Below are positions 49,053 to 57,722 of a stretch of 64,000 nucleotides of DNA, piece after piece. Origin of the DNA: CAWJNF01 sp963844235 (GTDB lineage: Bacteria > Actinomycetota > Thermoleophilia > Gaiellales > Gaiellaceae); assembly GCA_963844235.1 (NCBI GenBank), contig CAWJNF010000004.1:558001-622000 (forward strand). The letters are read 5' to 3'. Position numbers and translations under genes: made by a program. Position 1 is the stretch's first letter, and every line of letters starts with the position of its first letter. The notes beneath the pieces were generated by a model. It ran no database searches. It saw only the letters and a list, made by a program, of their open reading frames with translations, and was not told the origin of the DNA.

Positions 49053-50844
49053 CGTCGTCGGGGCTCCGACGAAGGCTGCGGCGCTGGACCTCGGTGGCAT
49101 CGGCGTCCACCGCCAGATCGGCTGCACCGTCGCCCGCGAACGCGACGCCGTACACCGCGAGGGCCCGCTCCCTCGAGACCCAGCCCTCGAGCACGTCCTC
49201 GAGCACGAGCGACGGGTCGCGGTCGAGCGGATCTCCGTAGCCGCCTCCGCCGCTCGTCAGCGAGCAGACTCGCTCACCCGGCGCGACCTCGATCGCGGCG
49301 GCTTTCGGCAGCTCCGCCCTGTTTCCGTCCGCGTCGAGCTTCCAGCCGTCGGCGGGGGACCCCGCAAGCCCCGCGCGCACTCCCCGCGGCGGGTTGAAAT
49401 GCCCTTCGGTCGTGTAGGCCACGCTCATGGGCAGGTTCTTCGGGCCGTAGACGACGCTCGATCCCAGACCGCCGCGATGGCGCCCTGCACCCTCCGAGTC
49501 GGGGATCAGCCGCTTCTCGTAGACGTGGAACGGGTACTTCTGCTCGTCCACCTCGGTGCTGTCGTGGTACATCAGCGCCGCGCAGACGGGGAGGATGTAG
49601 GTCGGCCAGCCGTCGGCCTCCGGCGAGCCGGGCCCTCCGGAGCCGCCGAGGAAGATCTGGTTCACGTACGGCGCGCCGTCGAGACGGTGGTCCCGTCCCG
49701 AGACGACGGCGAACGAGATGCCGATCCCGAACGCGCCCTCCGCCAGGCCGAATCCCTCGCCGATGTCGGCGAACGCCGCCTGCGTCATGCAGACGAGCCG
49801 GTCGGCGACGTTCGTCGTCGCCATCGAGCACGAGTGCGGGAAGCGCGGGATGCCCGCGATGCAGCCCTCCCGCAGGTGGACGCGGATGCAGCGGAAGCTG
49901 CCCGCGTTGTGCGGGATGTCCGGGTCGATCGAGTTGAAGACGCCGGTGATGACGTTGTTCGTGGCGCAGGCGCGCGACTCGTTGAGCCCGCCGGCGTAGT
50001 TGTCGGGGTTGTCGCGCAGGTCGATCTCGACACGTCCCTCCTCGGCGACGATCTGCACGGTGACCTTCAGCGGGATCCCGTCCGGCAGGCCGGGGTAGGG
50101 ATCGTGGGTCGTACGGCCGACCAGCGTGACGCTGGGAAGCTCTTTGAGCGCGTCCGCCATGCGGCGCTCGCTGTAGTCGAACCACTCGCGGACGAAGGCC
50201 CGCACCGTCTCGACCCCGTACTGGGCGCAGAGCTCCTTGAGGCGCCGCTCGCCGATCCGTGCCGAGCCGAGGGTCGCGAGGTAGTCGCCGTACCACTGCT
50301 CGGGCACGCGGATGCGCCGGCGGCACATGCGGATGACGTCCTCGACGTCCGTGTAGTCGCGCTGAACCTGGATGCAGGGGAAGTTGAGCGCCCCCTCCTC
50401 GTAGATGTCGCGGGCGCCGGGCATGTACGTCGTGGGCAGCGAGTTCCCGCAGTCGGCCTGATGGGCCTTGGCGCAGGCGGTGAAGACGTGCTCGCCCTCG
50501 TGGAAGACGGGCACGAGGATCGCATGGTCGGCCGAGTGGGTGTTGCCCAGGTAGGGGTCGTTGTGGAGGAAGGCGTCGCCCTCGCGGAGGTCCGGGTGGA
50601 TCTCAGCCATCGCCTCGCACAGGAACTCCATGCCTATGACGTGCACCGGCAGCCCCTCCGCCGAGGAAAGCAGCTCCTGGTCGGAAGTCACGATGGCGCA
50701 GGAGAAGTCGCGCGCCATGTTCAGCACCGCCGAACGGCCCGACCGGAGCAGCGTGTTCGTCATCTCGCGGCAGATCGCGTCCAGCCGGTTCGCCATTACG
50801 GCGAGCAGGACCGGATCGAGCTCTCGCTGCGGTATCGCGCTCAT
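49042..50844 (-). CDS. hyuB: Hydantoinase B / oxoprolinase-type subunit, second system
   Basis: A 600-residue HyuB with LDPVLLAVMANRLDAICREMTNTLLRSGRSAVLNMARDFSCAIV, HNDPYLGNTHSADH, CAKAHQADCG, RDNPDNYAGGLNESRACATNNVI and CSLTSGGGGYGDPLDRDP. It is clearly divergent from copies 1 and 2, closer to the acetone carboxylase/N-methylhydantoinase branch pattern. The ATG at 50844 is in a four-base overlap with hyuA. Confidence 0.9.
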   Translation of the reverse strand: MSAIPQRELDPVLLAVMANRLDAICREMTNTLLRSGRSAVLNMARDFSCAIVTSDQELLSSAEGLPVHVIGMEFLCEAMAEIHPDLREGDAFLHNDPYLGNTHSADHAILVPVFHEGEHVFTACAKAHQADCGNSLPTTYMPGARDIYEEGALNFPCIQVQRDYTDVEDVIRMCRRRIRVPEQWYGDYLATLGSARIGERRLKELCAQYGVETVRAFVREWFDYSERRMADALKELPSVTLVGRTTHDPYPGLPDGIPLKVTVQIVAEEGRVEIDLRDNPDNYAGGLNESRACATNNVITGVFNSIDPDIPHNAGSFRCIRVHLREGCIAGIPRFPHSCSMATTNVADRLVCMTQAAFADIGEGFGLAEGAFGIGISFAVVSGRDHRLDGAPYVNQIFLGGSGGPGSPEADGWPTYILPVCAALMYHDSTEVDEQKYPFHVYEKRLIPDSEGAGRHRGGLGSSVVYGPKNLPMSVAYTTEGHFNPPRGVRAGLAGSPADGWKLDADGNRAELPKAAAIEVAPGERVCSLTSGGGGYGDPLDRDPSLVLEDVLEGWVSRERALAVYGVAFAGDGAADLAVDADATEVQRRSLRRSPDDGGS

Positions 50845-52919
50845 GCCTGGATGCCTTCCTGCTCGAGGAGGTAGTCGCCGGTCGCCGTCACGGTGAGCGA
50901 CCACCCCGGGTTGACGACCACGGTCGTCGTGGGCTCCTCGACGATCGCCGGCCCGCTCAGCCTCTGACCGGCAGAGAGCGTCGAGCCCAGGTAGATGGGC
51001 GCGTCGACGGCGCCGTCGCTGCCGAACGAGGCCTGGCGGATCCCGCTCCGCGTCGGTGGGCCGGCACCGTTCGCCTCGAAGTGCGGCAGCCGCGGCTTCG
51101 GCAAGGCAGCCGTAGCGCGACCCTTCCAGTAGATGCACTCGACGTACTGGCCGGGTTCCTTCACCGCGAAGACGCGCTCGTGGACGTCGTGGAACGCCTC
51201 GACCATCCGCTCGACGTCGCCGTCGTCGGCGAAGCTGCCGGCGCCGAGCGGCACCTCGAGCTCCCAGACCTGGTACGGGTAGCGCGCCTCGACGAAGAAC
51301 TCCTTGCGCCGCTGCTCGGCCCTCGTGTCGAGACGATCGAAGAACTCGTCGATCTGTCCGTCGAGCTGCGCCAGACCCTCGTTGACCGCGTCGAAGTCGA
51401 AGCGGTTCGTGTCCACGCGGCGGCTGATCGAGAACTCCGTCACGACGTCCGAGAAGAGGCCTCCCGTCGCCGAGAGGGCGCCGGCGGTGCGGGGGATGAG
51501 CACGCGGCGGCACCCGAGCTGCTCGGCTATCCGAGCGATCGCCATGCCGCCGGCTCCGCCGCCGCCGACGATGATCGACGCGCGCGGATCGAGGCCCTCG
51601 TTGATCGTGATGTCCTTGATCGCCGTGACCATGTGCTCGTTCGCGACGGCGAGGACGGAGTAGGCCGCGCGTTCGAGATCGAGGCCGAGCGGCTCGGCCA
51701 CGCTCGTCCGCACGGCCTCCGCGGCCCTCTCGGCGTCGAGCTTGAGCCGGCCGCCGAGGAAGTAGTCTGGGTCGATGTAGCCGAGCACCACCGCGGCGTC
51801 CGTGACCGTCGCCTCGACGCCGCCCAGCCCGTAGCAGGCCGGGCCGGGCACCGCACCGGCGCTCTGTGGGCCCACACGCAGCAAGCCCGCCGAGTCGATC
51901 CACGCGATCGAGCCACCGCCCGCGCCGATCGACTTGACGTCGACCGACGAGAGCCCGGTCATGTGGCCCGTCCACATCCCGCCGAGCCAGGTCTCGCGCG
52001 TGAACTTGATGTAGCCGTCGCGAATGACGCTGACGTCGAAGCTCGTGCCGCCCATGTCGCAGACGATCGCGTCCCGGTCCTCACCGGCGTAGAGCCTTCC
52101 CGCCACCGGGGCCATCGAGGGCCCGGAGTTGACCGAGTAGACGGGTCGCGCCACGACGTCGTCGATCGAGAGGACGCCGCCGAACGACGTGACGACCAGG
52201 AGCTCGCCGGAGAATCCCGCTTGCCTGAGATCGTCTCCCATTTCGCGGAGATGCCGCTGCATGAGCGGCTTCAGCGATGCGTCGATGGCAGTCGACGATG
52301 CTCGCCGGTACTCGCGCACGATCGGGTTCAAGCGATGCGACAGCGTGTAGGCGACGCCCGGCAGCTCCGCGTCGAGCAGCTCTCCGACCCGCTGCTCGTG
52401 CTCGGGGTTGACGATCGACCAGAGGAAGCAGACGCAGACGGCCTCGACCTCGAGCTCGCGCAGGCGGCGGATCACCGCCAGCGCCTGGTCCTCGTCGAGA
52501 GGCACGAGCGCCTCCCCCTCCGAGGTCACCCGCTCGCGGATCTCGAACGTCAAGCGTCGCGGGACATACGGCTTCGGGTAGCCGATCCGGAAGTCGAACG
52601 GATCCGGCTTTCCGCCCTCCCTGAGGACGAGCGTGTCCGGGAAGCCCTCGGTCGTGAGAAAGGCCGTGCGCGCGGTTCCTCCGGTGAGGATCGCGTTCGT
52701 GGCTGCGGTCGTCCCGTAGATGAAGACGGTCGTGTCCGCGAGCAGCTGCTCGAGCGTCAGGCCGTGCTCCTCGGCTCCGAAGCGGAGCGCCTCCGAGATC
52801 CCCTGGAACACGCGCTCCGGCGTCGTCGGCGCCTTGCTCACCCACAGCTCGCCGCGCTCGTCCGTGAGCACGACGTCGCTGAAGGTGCCGCCCGTGTCGA
52901 CCGCGATTCGGTAGCTCAA
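50841..52919 (-). CDS. hyuA: Hydantoinase A / oxoprolinase-type subunit, second system
   Basis: A 692-residue intact HyuA. YRIAVDTGGTFSDVVL and IYGTTAATNAILTGGTARTAFLTTEGF open it; AIVCDMGGTSFDVSVI, SIGAGGGSIAWID and PGPACYGLGGVEATVTDA are the ATP-site blocks. The start is TTG at 52919 (MSYRIAVD). A TAGATT or GATTAT -10 box lies 7-11 bases ahead, so the message has almost no leader. First gene of the operon hyuA-hyuB-ligase-tetR-hpaB-like. Confidence 0.92.
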   Translation of the reverse strand: MSYRIAVDTGGTFSDVVLTDERGELWVSKAPTTPERVFQGISEALRFGAEEHGLTLEQLLADTTVFIYGTTAATNAILTGGTARTAFLTTEGFPDTLVLREGGKPDPFDFRIGYPKPYVPRRLTFEIRERVTSEGEALVPLDEDQALAVIRRLRELEVEAVCVCFLWSIVNPEHEQRVGELLDAELPGVAYTLSHRLNPIVREYRRASSTAIDASLKPLMQRHLREMGDDLRQAGFSGELLVVTSFGGVLSIDDVVARPVYSVNSGPSMAPVAGRLYAGEDRDAIVCDMGGTSFDVSVIRDGYIKFTRETWLGGMWTGHMTGLSSVDVKSIGAGGGSIAWIDSAGLLRVGPQSAGAVPGPACYGLGGVEATVTDAAVVLGYIDPDYFLGGRLKLDAERAAEAVRTSVAEPLGLDLERAAYSVLAVANEHMVTAIKDITINEGLDPRASIIVGGGGAGGMAIARIAEQLGCRRVLIPRTAGALSATGGLFSDVVTEFSISRRVDTNRFDFDAVNEGLAQLDGQIDEFFDRLDTRAEQRRKEFFVEARYPYQVWELEVPLGAGSFADDGDVERMVEAFHDVHERVFAVKEPGQYVECIYWKGRATAALPKPRLPHFEANGAGPPTRSGIRQASFGSDGAVDAPIYLGSTLSAGQRLSGPAIVEEPTTTVVVNPGWSLTVTATGDYLLEQEGIQA

Positions 52920-52930
52920 GGCCGCGATAA

Positions 52931-52950
52931 TCTATCAAGCGTCCGATAGA
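52931..52950. promoter_or_regulatory. TetR-type operator overlapping the hyuA promoter
   Basis: TCTATC and GATAGA arms enclose AAGCGTCC, the spacing and arm sequence seen in many TetR operators (tetO has CTATCA/TGATAG). On the minus strand the repeat runs into the -10 box of the hyuA operon, so a bound dimer would block transcription. It also lies about 60 bases ahead of the divergent luciferase-like gene. Confidence 0.55.
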
Positions 52951-53011
52951 AATGTGGGCTTGGCGCACGCACTCGTTGACCTGGCGGCGGCGAGCCGGTT
53001 TGATACCGGCG

Positions 53012-54026
53012 GTGGACATCGGGCTCACGATGAGCACGCACGGGCTGTTGACACGGGACGAGCGCGACTTCTTCCTGCAGCGCCTCGACCCCGACGAGAT
53101 GCGACCGGTCGAGCTCGCGGAGCACGCGGAGCGGCTCGACTACCACTCGGTCTGGTTCTCGGACCACGTGGTCATGGGCCGGACGGCCACGACGCGTCAC
53201 ACGGCGAACGAGTCCGGGACGCGCGCCTACCCGGACCAGCCGGTCATGCTCGACGTCGATCGCGTGCATGGGCTCGATCGCCGCACGCACGGAGCGGATC
53301 CGGATGGCGTCCTCCGTGCACATCGCGCCGTACCGTCATCCGCTGAACAGCGCCCATCAGTTCGCCACGGTCGACGTGCTCTCGGGCGGGCGGCTGATCG
53401 TCGGCGTCGGCAGCGGCTGGGACACGGAGGAGTTCGCCGCCGTCGGCGCGGACTACGAGCACCGGGGCTCGATCACCGAGGAGTGCATCGAGATCTACAA
53501 GAAGGCCTGGACGCAACCGTGGCTCGAGCACCGCGGCCGCTTCTTCACGATCGAGAACGTGTCACTGGAGCCGAAGCCCGTGCAGAAGCCCCATCCGCCG
53601 ATCGTGTTCGGAGCGGTCACGCCCGCGGGCGCCAGGCGAGCGGCGCGAGTCGCCGACGGGCTCTACCCCATGTTCCTCGACACATACGCCGATCCCGGCC
53701 GCTTCGCGCACCTGCGTGAGGAGGTGCTGCGCGAGGCCGACCGCGTGGGGCGCGATCTCGGCGACTTCCGCCTCTACGCGTTCGCGTCAGGTCAGGTGGT
53801 CGACGCCGACGACGAGGTCGTGCGGCGTGACCCCCGGCCGACCCTGACCGGGACGGCAGAGCAGGTCATCTCCGACCTCGAGCGCTTCGCCTCAAGCGGC
53901 TACTCGCACGTCACCATGCACTTCCACGTCCGCTCCGGAACGATCGGCGAGCTCTTCGAGCAGGCCGAGCGCTTCGCCAAGGATGTCCTGCCGGCAGCGG
54001 CCGAGCTCGAGGCCGCGCCTCTGTGA
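53012..54026 (+). pseudogene. LLM-class flavin/F420-dependent oxidoreductase, one single-base frameshift
   Basis: The first part, MDIGLTMSTHGLLTRDERDFFLQRLDPDEMRPVELAEHAERLDYHSVWFSDHVVMG, ends in DQPVMLDVDRV. At 53266 one extra G (CGTGCATGGG for CGTCATGGG) shifts the frame. The second part, MGSIAARTERIRMASSVHIAPYRHPLNSAHQFATVDVLSGGRLIVGVGSGW, continues directly to the end. Joined length is about 337 residues, normal for the family. Divergent from hyuA and possibly regulated by the same operator. The gene converges on a second LLM gene with a palindrome between. Confidence 0.8.
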
Positions 54027-54040
54027 CGACTGTGTCGACC

Positions 54041-54115
54041 GGGGTCAAGTCTTGCAAATGCACATAAGCTCGCGAGCCCGACGTTGCCTTATGCTCTAAT
54101 GCAAGACTTGACCCC
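54041..54115. repeat. 75-bp palindrome with GGGGTCAAGTCTT arms, copy 2
   Basis: GGGGTCAAGTCTTGCA and TGCAAGACTTGACCCC form perfect 16-base arms, with an inner CATAAG/CTTATG pair as in copy 1. It again fills the gap between two convergent genes. The middle differs from copy 1. Confidence 0.88.
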
Positions 54116-54121
54116 GTCTGT

Positions 54122-55159
54122 CTAGCCGGCGGCGAAGCATTCCAGGATCGCCTCGTGGTTCGCCTTGATCTCGTCGGGACCGAGCTGGAAGCTCGGCGGG
54201 AAGAGCGCGAGGAACTGCATGTTCGTGAAGGTGGCCAGCCGGGCGCGGCAGTGGTCCGGCGTGCCGGCGATCGCGAACGCCTCGACCATGGCATCGGTGA
54301 CGGCAGCGAGCATCCCCGGAACGTCGTCGCGCTCCGCGGCCGCGCGTACGGCCGCCGCTTCCTGCTCGAATCCGTGCAGCCGGAACATCACGTCGAAGTA
54401 CGGGATGACCGCGTAGAACGCGAGATGCCGCCGGGCCCACTCCCGCGCCTGCGCACCGTCCTCGCTCACCGCCGTCGTGACCACCGCGCCGATCTCGACG
54501 TCCGCGAGCGACCGCCCGGCCGCGGCGGCGGCCTCGGCCAGTATCGGTTGCGCGTACTCGGTGACGTACCTCGGCGTCGTGAAGACGTTGAACAGGACGC
54601 CGTCCGCGACCCCGCCCGCCAGGGCGATCATCCGCTTCTGGACGGCCGCCAGGTAGATCGGGATGCGCTCCTGGGGTTGCGCGATGCTGCGCCCGAATCC
54701 TCTCACGTCGTAGAAGTCACCCGTGTGGTCGAACGACGCGCCGCTGTGCGCCGTCCACACGCCGCGTATCGTCTCCACGTACTCCCGCATACGGTCGACC
54801 GGTCGGTCGTACGTCATGCCGAAGAACCGCTCGTTCCAGTCCTTCGGCCCCGTGCCGAGACCGAGCGCGAAGCGGCCGCCCGAGATCTCGCTCAGGCTCG
54901 CGCTCATCAGAGCGGCGAGCACGGGCTGGAACGCCCACGTGGCAACGCCTGTCCCGAGCCGTATGCGCTTCGTCCGGGCGGCGATCGCGGTGAGCGGCAC
55001 GAAGGGCTCGCGCTGGATCTGAACATGCCAGATGCTGTCGAAGCCGGCGTCCTCGGCGCGCACGCCGACGTCGACCACCTCGTCGAGGGAGAGACCGTCG
55101 CCGCTCAGAAGCAAGCCGACGCGCGGCGAGCGGTCGCCATCTGTCTGTGCCTCGGTCAC
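54122..55159 (-). CDS. LLM-class flavin/F420-dependent oxidoreductase
   Basis: A 345-residue luciferase-like barrel: RVGLLLSGDGLSLDEVVDVGVRAEDAGFDSIWHVQIQREPFVPLTAIAARTKRIRLGTGVATW, then ISGGRFALGLGTGPKDWNERFFGM. The pattern is that of the F420-dependent group, but FMN cannot be excluded. It follows a small barrel protein gene by 7 bases and is the last gene of the run that starts with the hyuA-hyuB and liv genes, although the palindromes at 55544-55634 may separate transcripts. Confidence 0.87.
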   Translation of the reverse strand: MTEAQTDGDRSPRVGLLLSGDGLSLDEVVDVGVRAEDAGFDSIWHVQIQREPFVPLTAIAARTKRIRLGTGVATWAFQPVLAALMSASLSEISGGRFALGLGTGPKDWNERFFGMTYDRPVDRMREYVETIRGVWTAHSGASFDHTGDFYDVRGFGRSIAQPQERIPIYLAAVQKRMIALAGGVADGVLFNVFTTPRYVTEYAQPILAEAAAAAGRSLADVEIGAVVTTAVSEDGAQAREWARRHLAFYAVIPYFDVMFRLHGFEQEAAAVRAAAERDDVPGMLAAVTDAMVEAFAIAGTPDHCRARLATFTNMQFLALFPPSFQLGPDEIKANHEAILECFAAG

Positions 55160-55166
55160 GACGACC

Positions 55167-55511
55167 TCAACCCCAGTAGCGCTCGCAGAATGTGATCTTC
55201 AGGTTGTCGGCCTGGTCGGGGTGGTCGGGGCCGTGCTGCGACCAGTCGCGCGTCCAGCGCTCGACGTTGCCGCGCACGACCGGGTCGCCGACGATCGCCT
55301 GCCAGCGGGAGAGGTCGGCAACCTCCATGAGGTCGAAGTGGGTGAAGGTCTCGCTGCCCTGGACGCTCTCCTTCACGCGCCAGCAGCTGTAGTCGAGGAT
55401 GTCCGGGTTCTGGCGGAAGGCGGGATAGTCGATCTCGCGGATGAACTCGGCGTACTTCTCCTCGTCGAGCTCGCGCGGGGTATAGGTCAGGAGGACGAGC
55501 TTCTTCGCCAC
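55167..55511 (-). CDS. Small dimeric alpha/beta-barrel protein (EthD-like)
   Basis: A 114-residue protein with a ferredoxin-like pattern: KKLVLLTYTPRELDEEKYAEFIREIDYPAFRQNPDILDYSCWRV, then TFTHFDLMEVADLSRWQAI. It resembles EthD or related dimeric barrel proteins, often small oxygenases or helper proteins. The GTG at 55511 has an AAGGAG site at good spacing; the longer open frame upstream crosses a palindrome repeat. Confidence 0.65.
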   Translation of the reverse strand: MAKKLVLLTYTPRELDEEKYAEFIREIDYPAFRQNPDILDYSCWRVKESVQGSETFTHFDLMEVADLSRWQAIVGDPVVRGNVERWTRDWSQHGPDHPDQADNLKITFCERYWG

Positions 55512-55543
55512 CGTGGATCTCCTTTCGCAGCTGGTGGACAGAC

Positions 55544-55634
55544 GCGGGCCGGATGAGATCCGGCCCCTACACGTACCCGGCGCCAGTTTCGGCCACCACC
55601 GGCGTGGCCGGGCCGGATGAGATCCGGCCCCTAC
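55544..55634 (+). repeat. Two REP-like palindromes, GTAGGGGC family
   Basis: Nearly identical copies at 55544-55570 and 55609-55634, same orientation, with GGGCCGGAT/ATCCGGCCCC arms and TAC tail. They lie between livM and the EthD-like gene and may act as stabilising or terminating hairpins. Confidence 0.88.
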
Positions 55635-55650
55635 ACCTACAACACGCCAG

Positions 55651-56778
55651 TCACTCGGCGCTGCCGGCCGGGTTCGCACCCGCCGGAACCTCAGGGATCG
55701 GCGACGCAGAGCCCTCCTTCGACCGGCGCCGGCCGGTGCCCGAGGGAAGCGACCAGTCGCCGGGCCACGAGATCTCGTTCCCCGACGTGATGCCTCTCGG
55801 GCGCAGGATGAGCGTCACGAGCAGCACGACGGCGAGCACGAGGTTGGCCGTGCCCGACGGCGGCGTCACCCCGGCGAACCCGTCGACCTCCCAGCGTCGG
55901 AAGAGCTCGTTCACGAACGTCAGGAAGTAGACGCCGACGACGGCACCGGTGACGCTCCTCATGCCTCCCACGATGAGCATCGCCACGGTGATGAACGTCA
56001 TGTCGAAGTAGAACGCTCCGGGGGCGAACGTGACGAAGTAGTGCCCGTAGAGAGCGCCGCCGACGCCGGCCACGAACCCGGACAGCACCCAGGCGATGGC
56101 ACGCTCCACCGAGACGCGCACGCCGACCGACTTGGCGGCACGCTCGTTCTCGCGCGACGCCCGCAGCCGCAGCCCGAAGCGCGACTGCTGGAAGACGAAC
56201 GCGACGAAGAGGAAGATGACCACCCAGATCATGACGCTGAGGAACGTCGTCGTCTCAGGCACGCCGATCGTGGTGCTCGTTCCGCGTGTGATCGAGATCG
56301 TCTGGTTCAGGAAGACGCTGACGATCACGAGGATGGCAAGCGTGCCGATGCCGGCGGCCACGCCCCAGAGCCGCGCGATCGGCGCCGCCGTGATCAGGGC
56401 GAACAGGGCGGCGAAGCCCGCACCAGCGAGCGTCGCCTCGATGGCGCCGAGCTCGGCCGGGAAGATCCACGACTTGAGGAAGCCCGGCATCTCGAGGTAC
56501 GTGAACTCCTTGATCTCGGGCGGGATCGAGAGCAGCGCCGACGTGTACGCCCCGACCGCCACGAAGGCGACGTGGCCGAACGAGAGAACGCCCGAGTTGC
56601 CGCTGAAGATCTGGAGGCCGAGGGTGACGATCAGGAGCAGGAACATCAGCACCGTCGTCTGCGTGTAGACGACGTTGCCGATGGCGGAGACCACCGCCCA
56701 GCTGACGACGATCAGCAGGGACAGGGCGAGCGGCGGCCAGGCCCGCCGCGCCGGCGCTTCGAGCGTGCGCAGGCCCAT
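55651..56778 (-). CDS. livM: Branched-chain amino acid-type ABC transporter permease LivM
   Basis: A 375-residue permease with about 9-10 membrane segments. GNSGVLSFGHVAFVAVGAYTSALL is the LivM signature, and FGLRLRASRENERAAKSVGVRV is the EAA-type loop that docks with the ATPase. The C-terminus ends in about 45 polar residues. It touches the livH stop by one base. The substrate need not be a branched-chain amino acid: this family also imports amides, urea and aromatic acids. Confidence 0.92.
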   Translation of the reverse strand: MGLRTLEAPARRAWPPLALSLLIVVSWAVVSAIGNVVYTQTTVLMFLLLIVTLGLQIFSGNSGVLSFGHVAFVAVGAYTSALLSIPPEIKEFTYLEMPGFLKSWIFPAELGAIEATLAGAGFAALFALITAAPIARLWGVAAGIGTLAILVIVSVFLNQTISITRGTSTTIGVPETTTFLSVMIWVVIFLFVAFVFQQSRFGLRLRASRENERAAKSVGVRVSVERAIAWVLSGFVAGVGGALYGHYFVTFAPGAFYFDMTFITVAMLIVGGMRSVTGAVVGVYFLTFVNELFRRWEVDGFAGVTPPSGTANLVLAVVLLVTLILRPRGITSGNEISWPGDWSLPSGTGRRRSKEGSASPIPEVPAGANPAGSAE

Positions 56779-57713
56779 TACGGTTTCGCCCCCTCGGCGA
56801 CCGGCTCAGGGCGGAAACGACGCCAGGCGCGCTTGAACGCGCCGCCGCGGATGGCAACGAGCCCGTTCGGCGCCAGCACGAGGATGGCGATGACGGCGAT
56901 GAACGCGAACATCAGCGTGTGGCTGGCAAATTGGGTCGGCAGCGAGGCCTGGAGCCCGTTGATGATGCCGCCGAGCACGAACCCGCCGATCGCCGCGCCC
57001 GCGAGGCTGCCGAGACCCCCGATCACGCCGCCGACGAAGGCGACGAGCAGCGGGCCGCGCCCGATCTCGGGATCGATCGCGCCTGTGCGCAGGACGTAGA
57101 GGATGCCGACCACGGCGGCGAGGAAACCCGTGATCGCGAAGGCGGACGAGATCACCCAGTTCGCCCTGACGCCGACGAGCTGGGCCATCCGGAAGTCCTC
57201 GGTCGACGCGCGTAGCTGGATGCCGAGCGTCGTTCGCTTCAGCATCAAGCTCATGCCGACGAACAGGACCACCGCAACGCACATGGTCAGGATGGCGAGG
57301 CGCGAGATGCGCACGCCGCCTATCTCCATCTGCACCGTAAGCCACGGATATGGCTCGACGCCTTTCTGCGGGCCGCGGCCGACCGTCATCCAGGCGAGCT
57401 GCTGCAGGCCGTAGCTGACGGCGAACGACGTGACGAGCAGCGTGACCGGAGAGGTGTTCCGTACGGGCCTGAACGCGACCAGCTCCAGAAGCACCGAGAC
57501 GATGATGACGACGACGATCGTGATCAGGACCATCGGAACCCAGCCGAAGTCGCGCGTGTAGTACATCGTGTAGGCGGCGGCCATGATCAGCTCGCCGTAG
57601 GCGAAGTTCATGAGGCCCATCACGTTGAAGAGCAGGGCGAGCCCGAGCGCCATCAGAGCGAAGAGGCTGCCGAAGGCGATCGCGTCGATGAGGTACTGGA
57701 TCGCGGTTGCCAT
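56778..57713 (-). CDS. livH: Branched-chain amino acid-type ABC transporter permease LivH
   Basis: A 311-residue permease with about 8 membrane segments. YLIDAIAFGSLFALMALGLALLFNVMGLMNFAYGELIM is the typical LivH N-terminus, and TLGIQLRASTEDFRMAQLVGVRANWVI is the coupling loop. It is 9 bases after livF and directly followed by livM. Confidence 0.93.
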   Translation of the reverse strand: MATAIQYLIDAIAFGSLFALMALGLALLFNVMGLMNFAYGELIMAAAYTMYYTRDFGWVPMVLITIVVVIIVSVLLELVAFRPVRNTSPVTLLVTSFAVSYGLQQLAWMTVGRGPQKGVEPYPWLTVQMEIGGVRISRLAILTMCVAVVLFVGMSLMLKRTTLGIQLRASTEDFRMAQLVGVRANWVISSAFAITGFLAAVVGILYVLRTGAIDPEIGRGPLLVAFVGGVIGGLGSLAGAAIGGFVLGGIINGLQASLPTQFASHTLMFAFIAVIAILVLAPNGLVAIRGGAFKRAWRRFRPEPVAEGAKP

Positions 57714-57722
57714 CGCGGTGCG

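Noticed and set aside
51081..52949. Long plus-strand open frame (622 codons) opposite hyuA
   Set aside because: Same antisense artefact; the minus-strand HyuA carries all family motifs.
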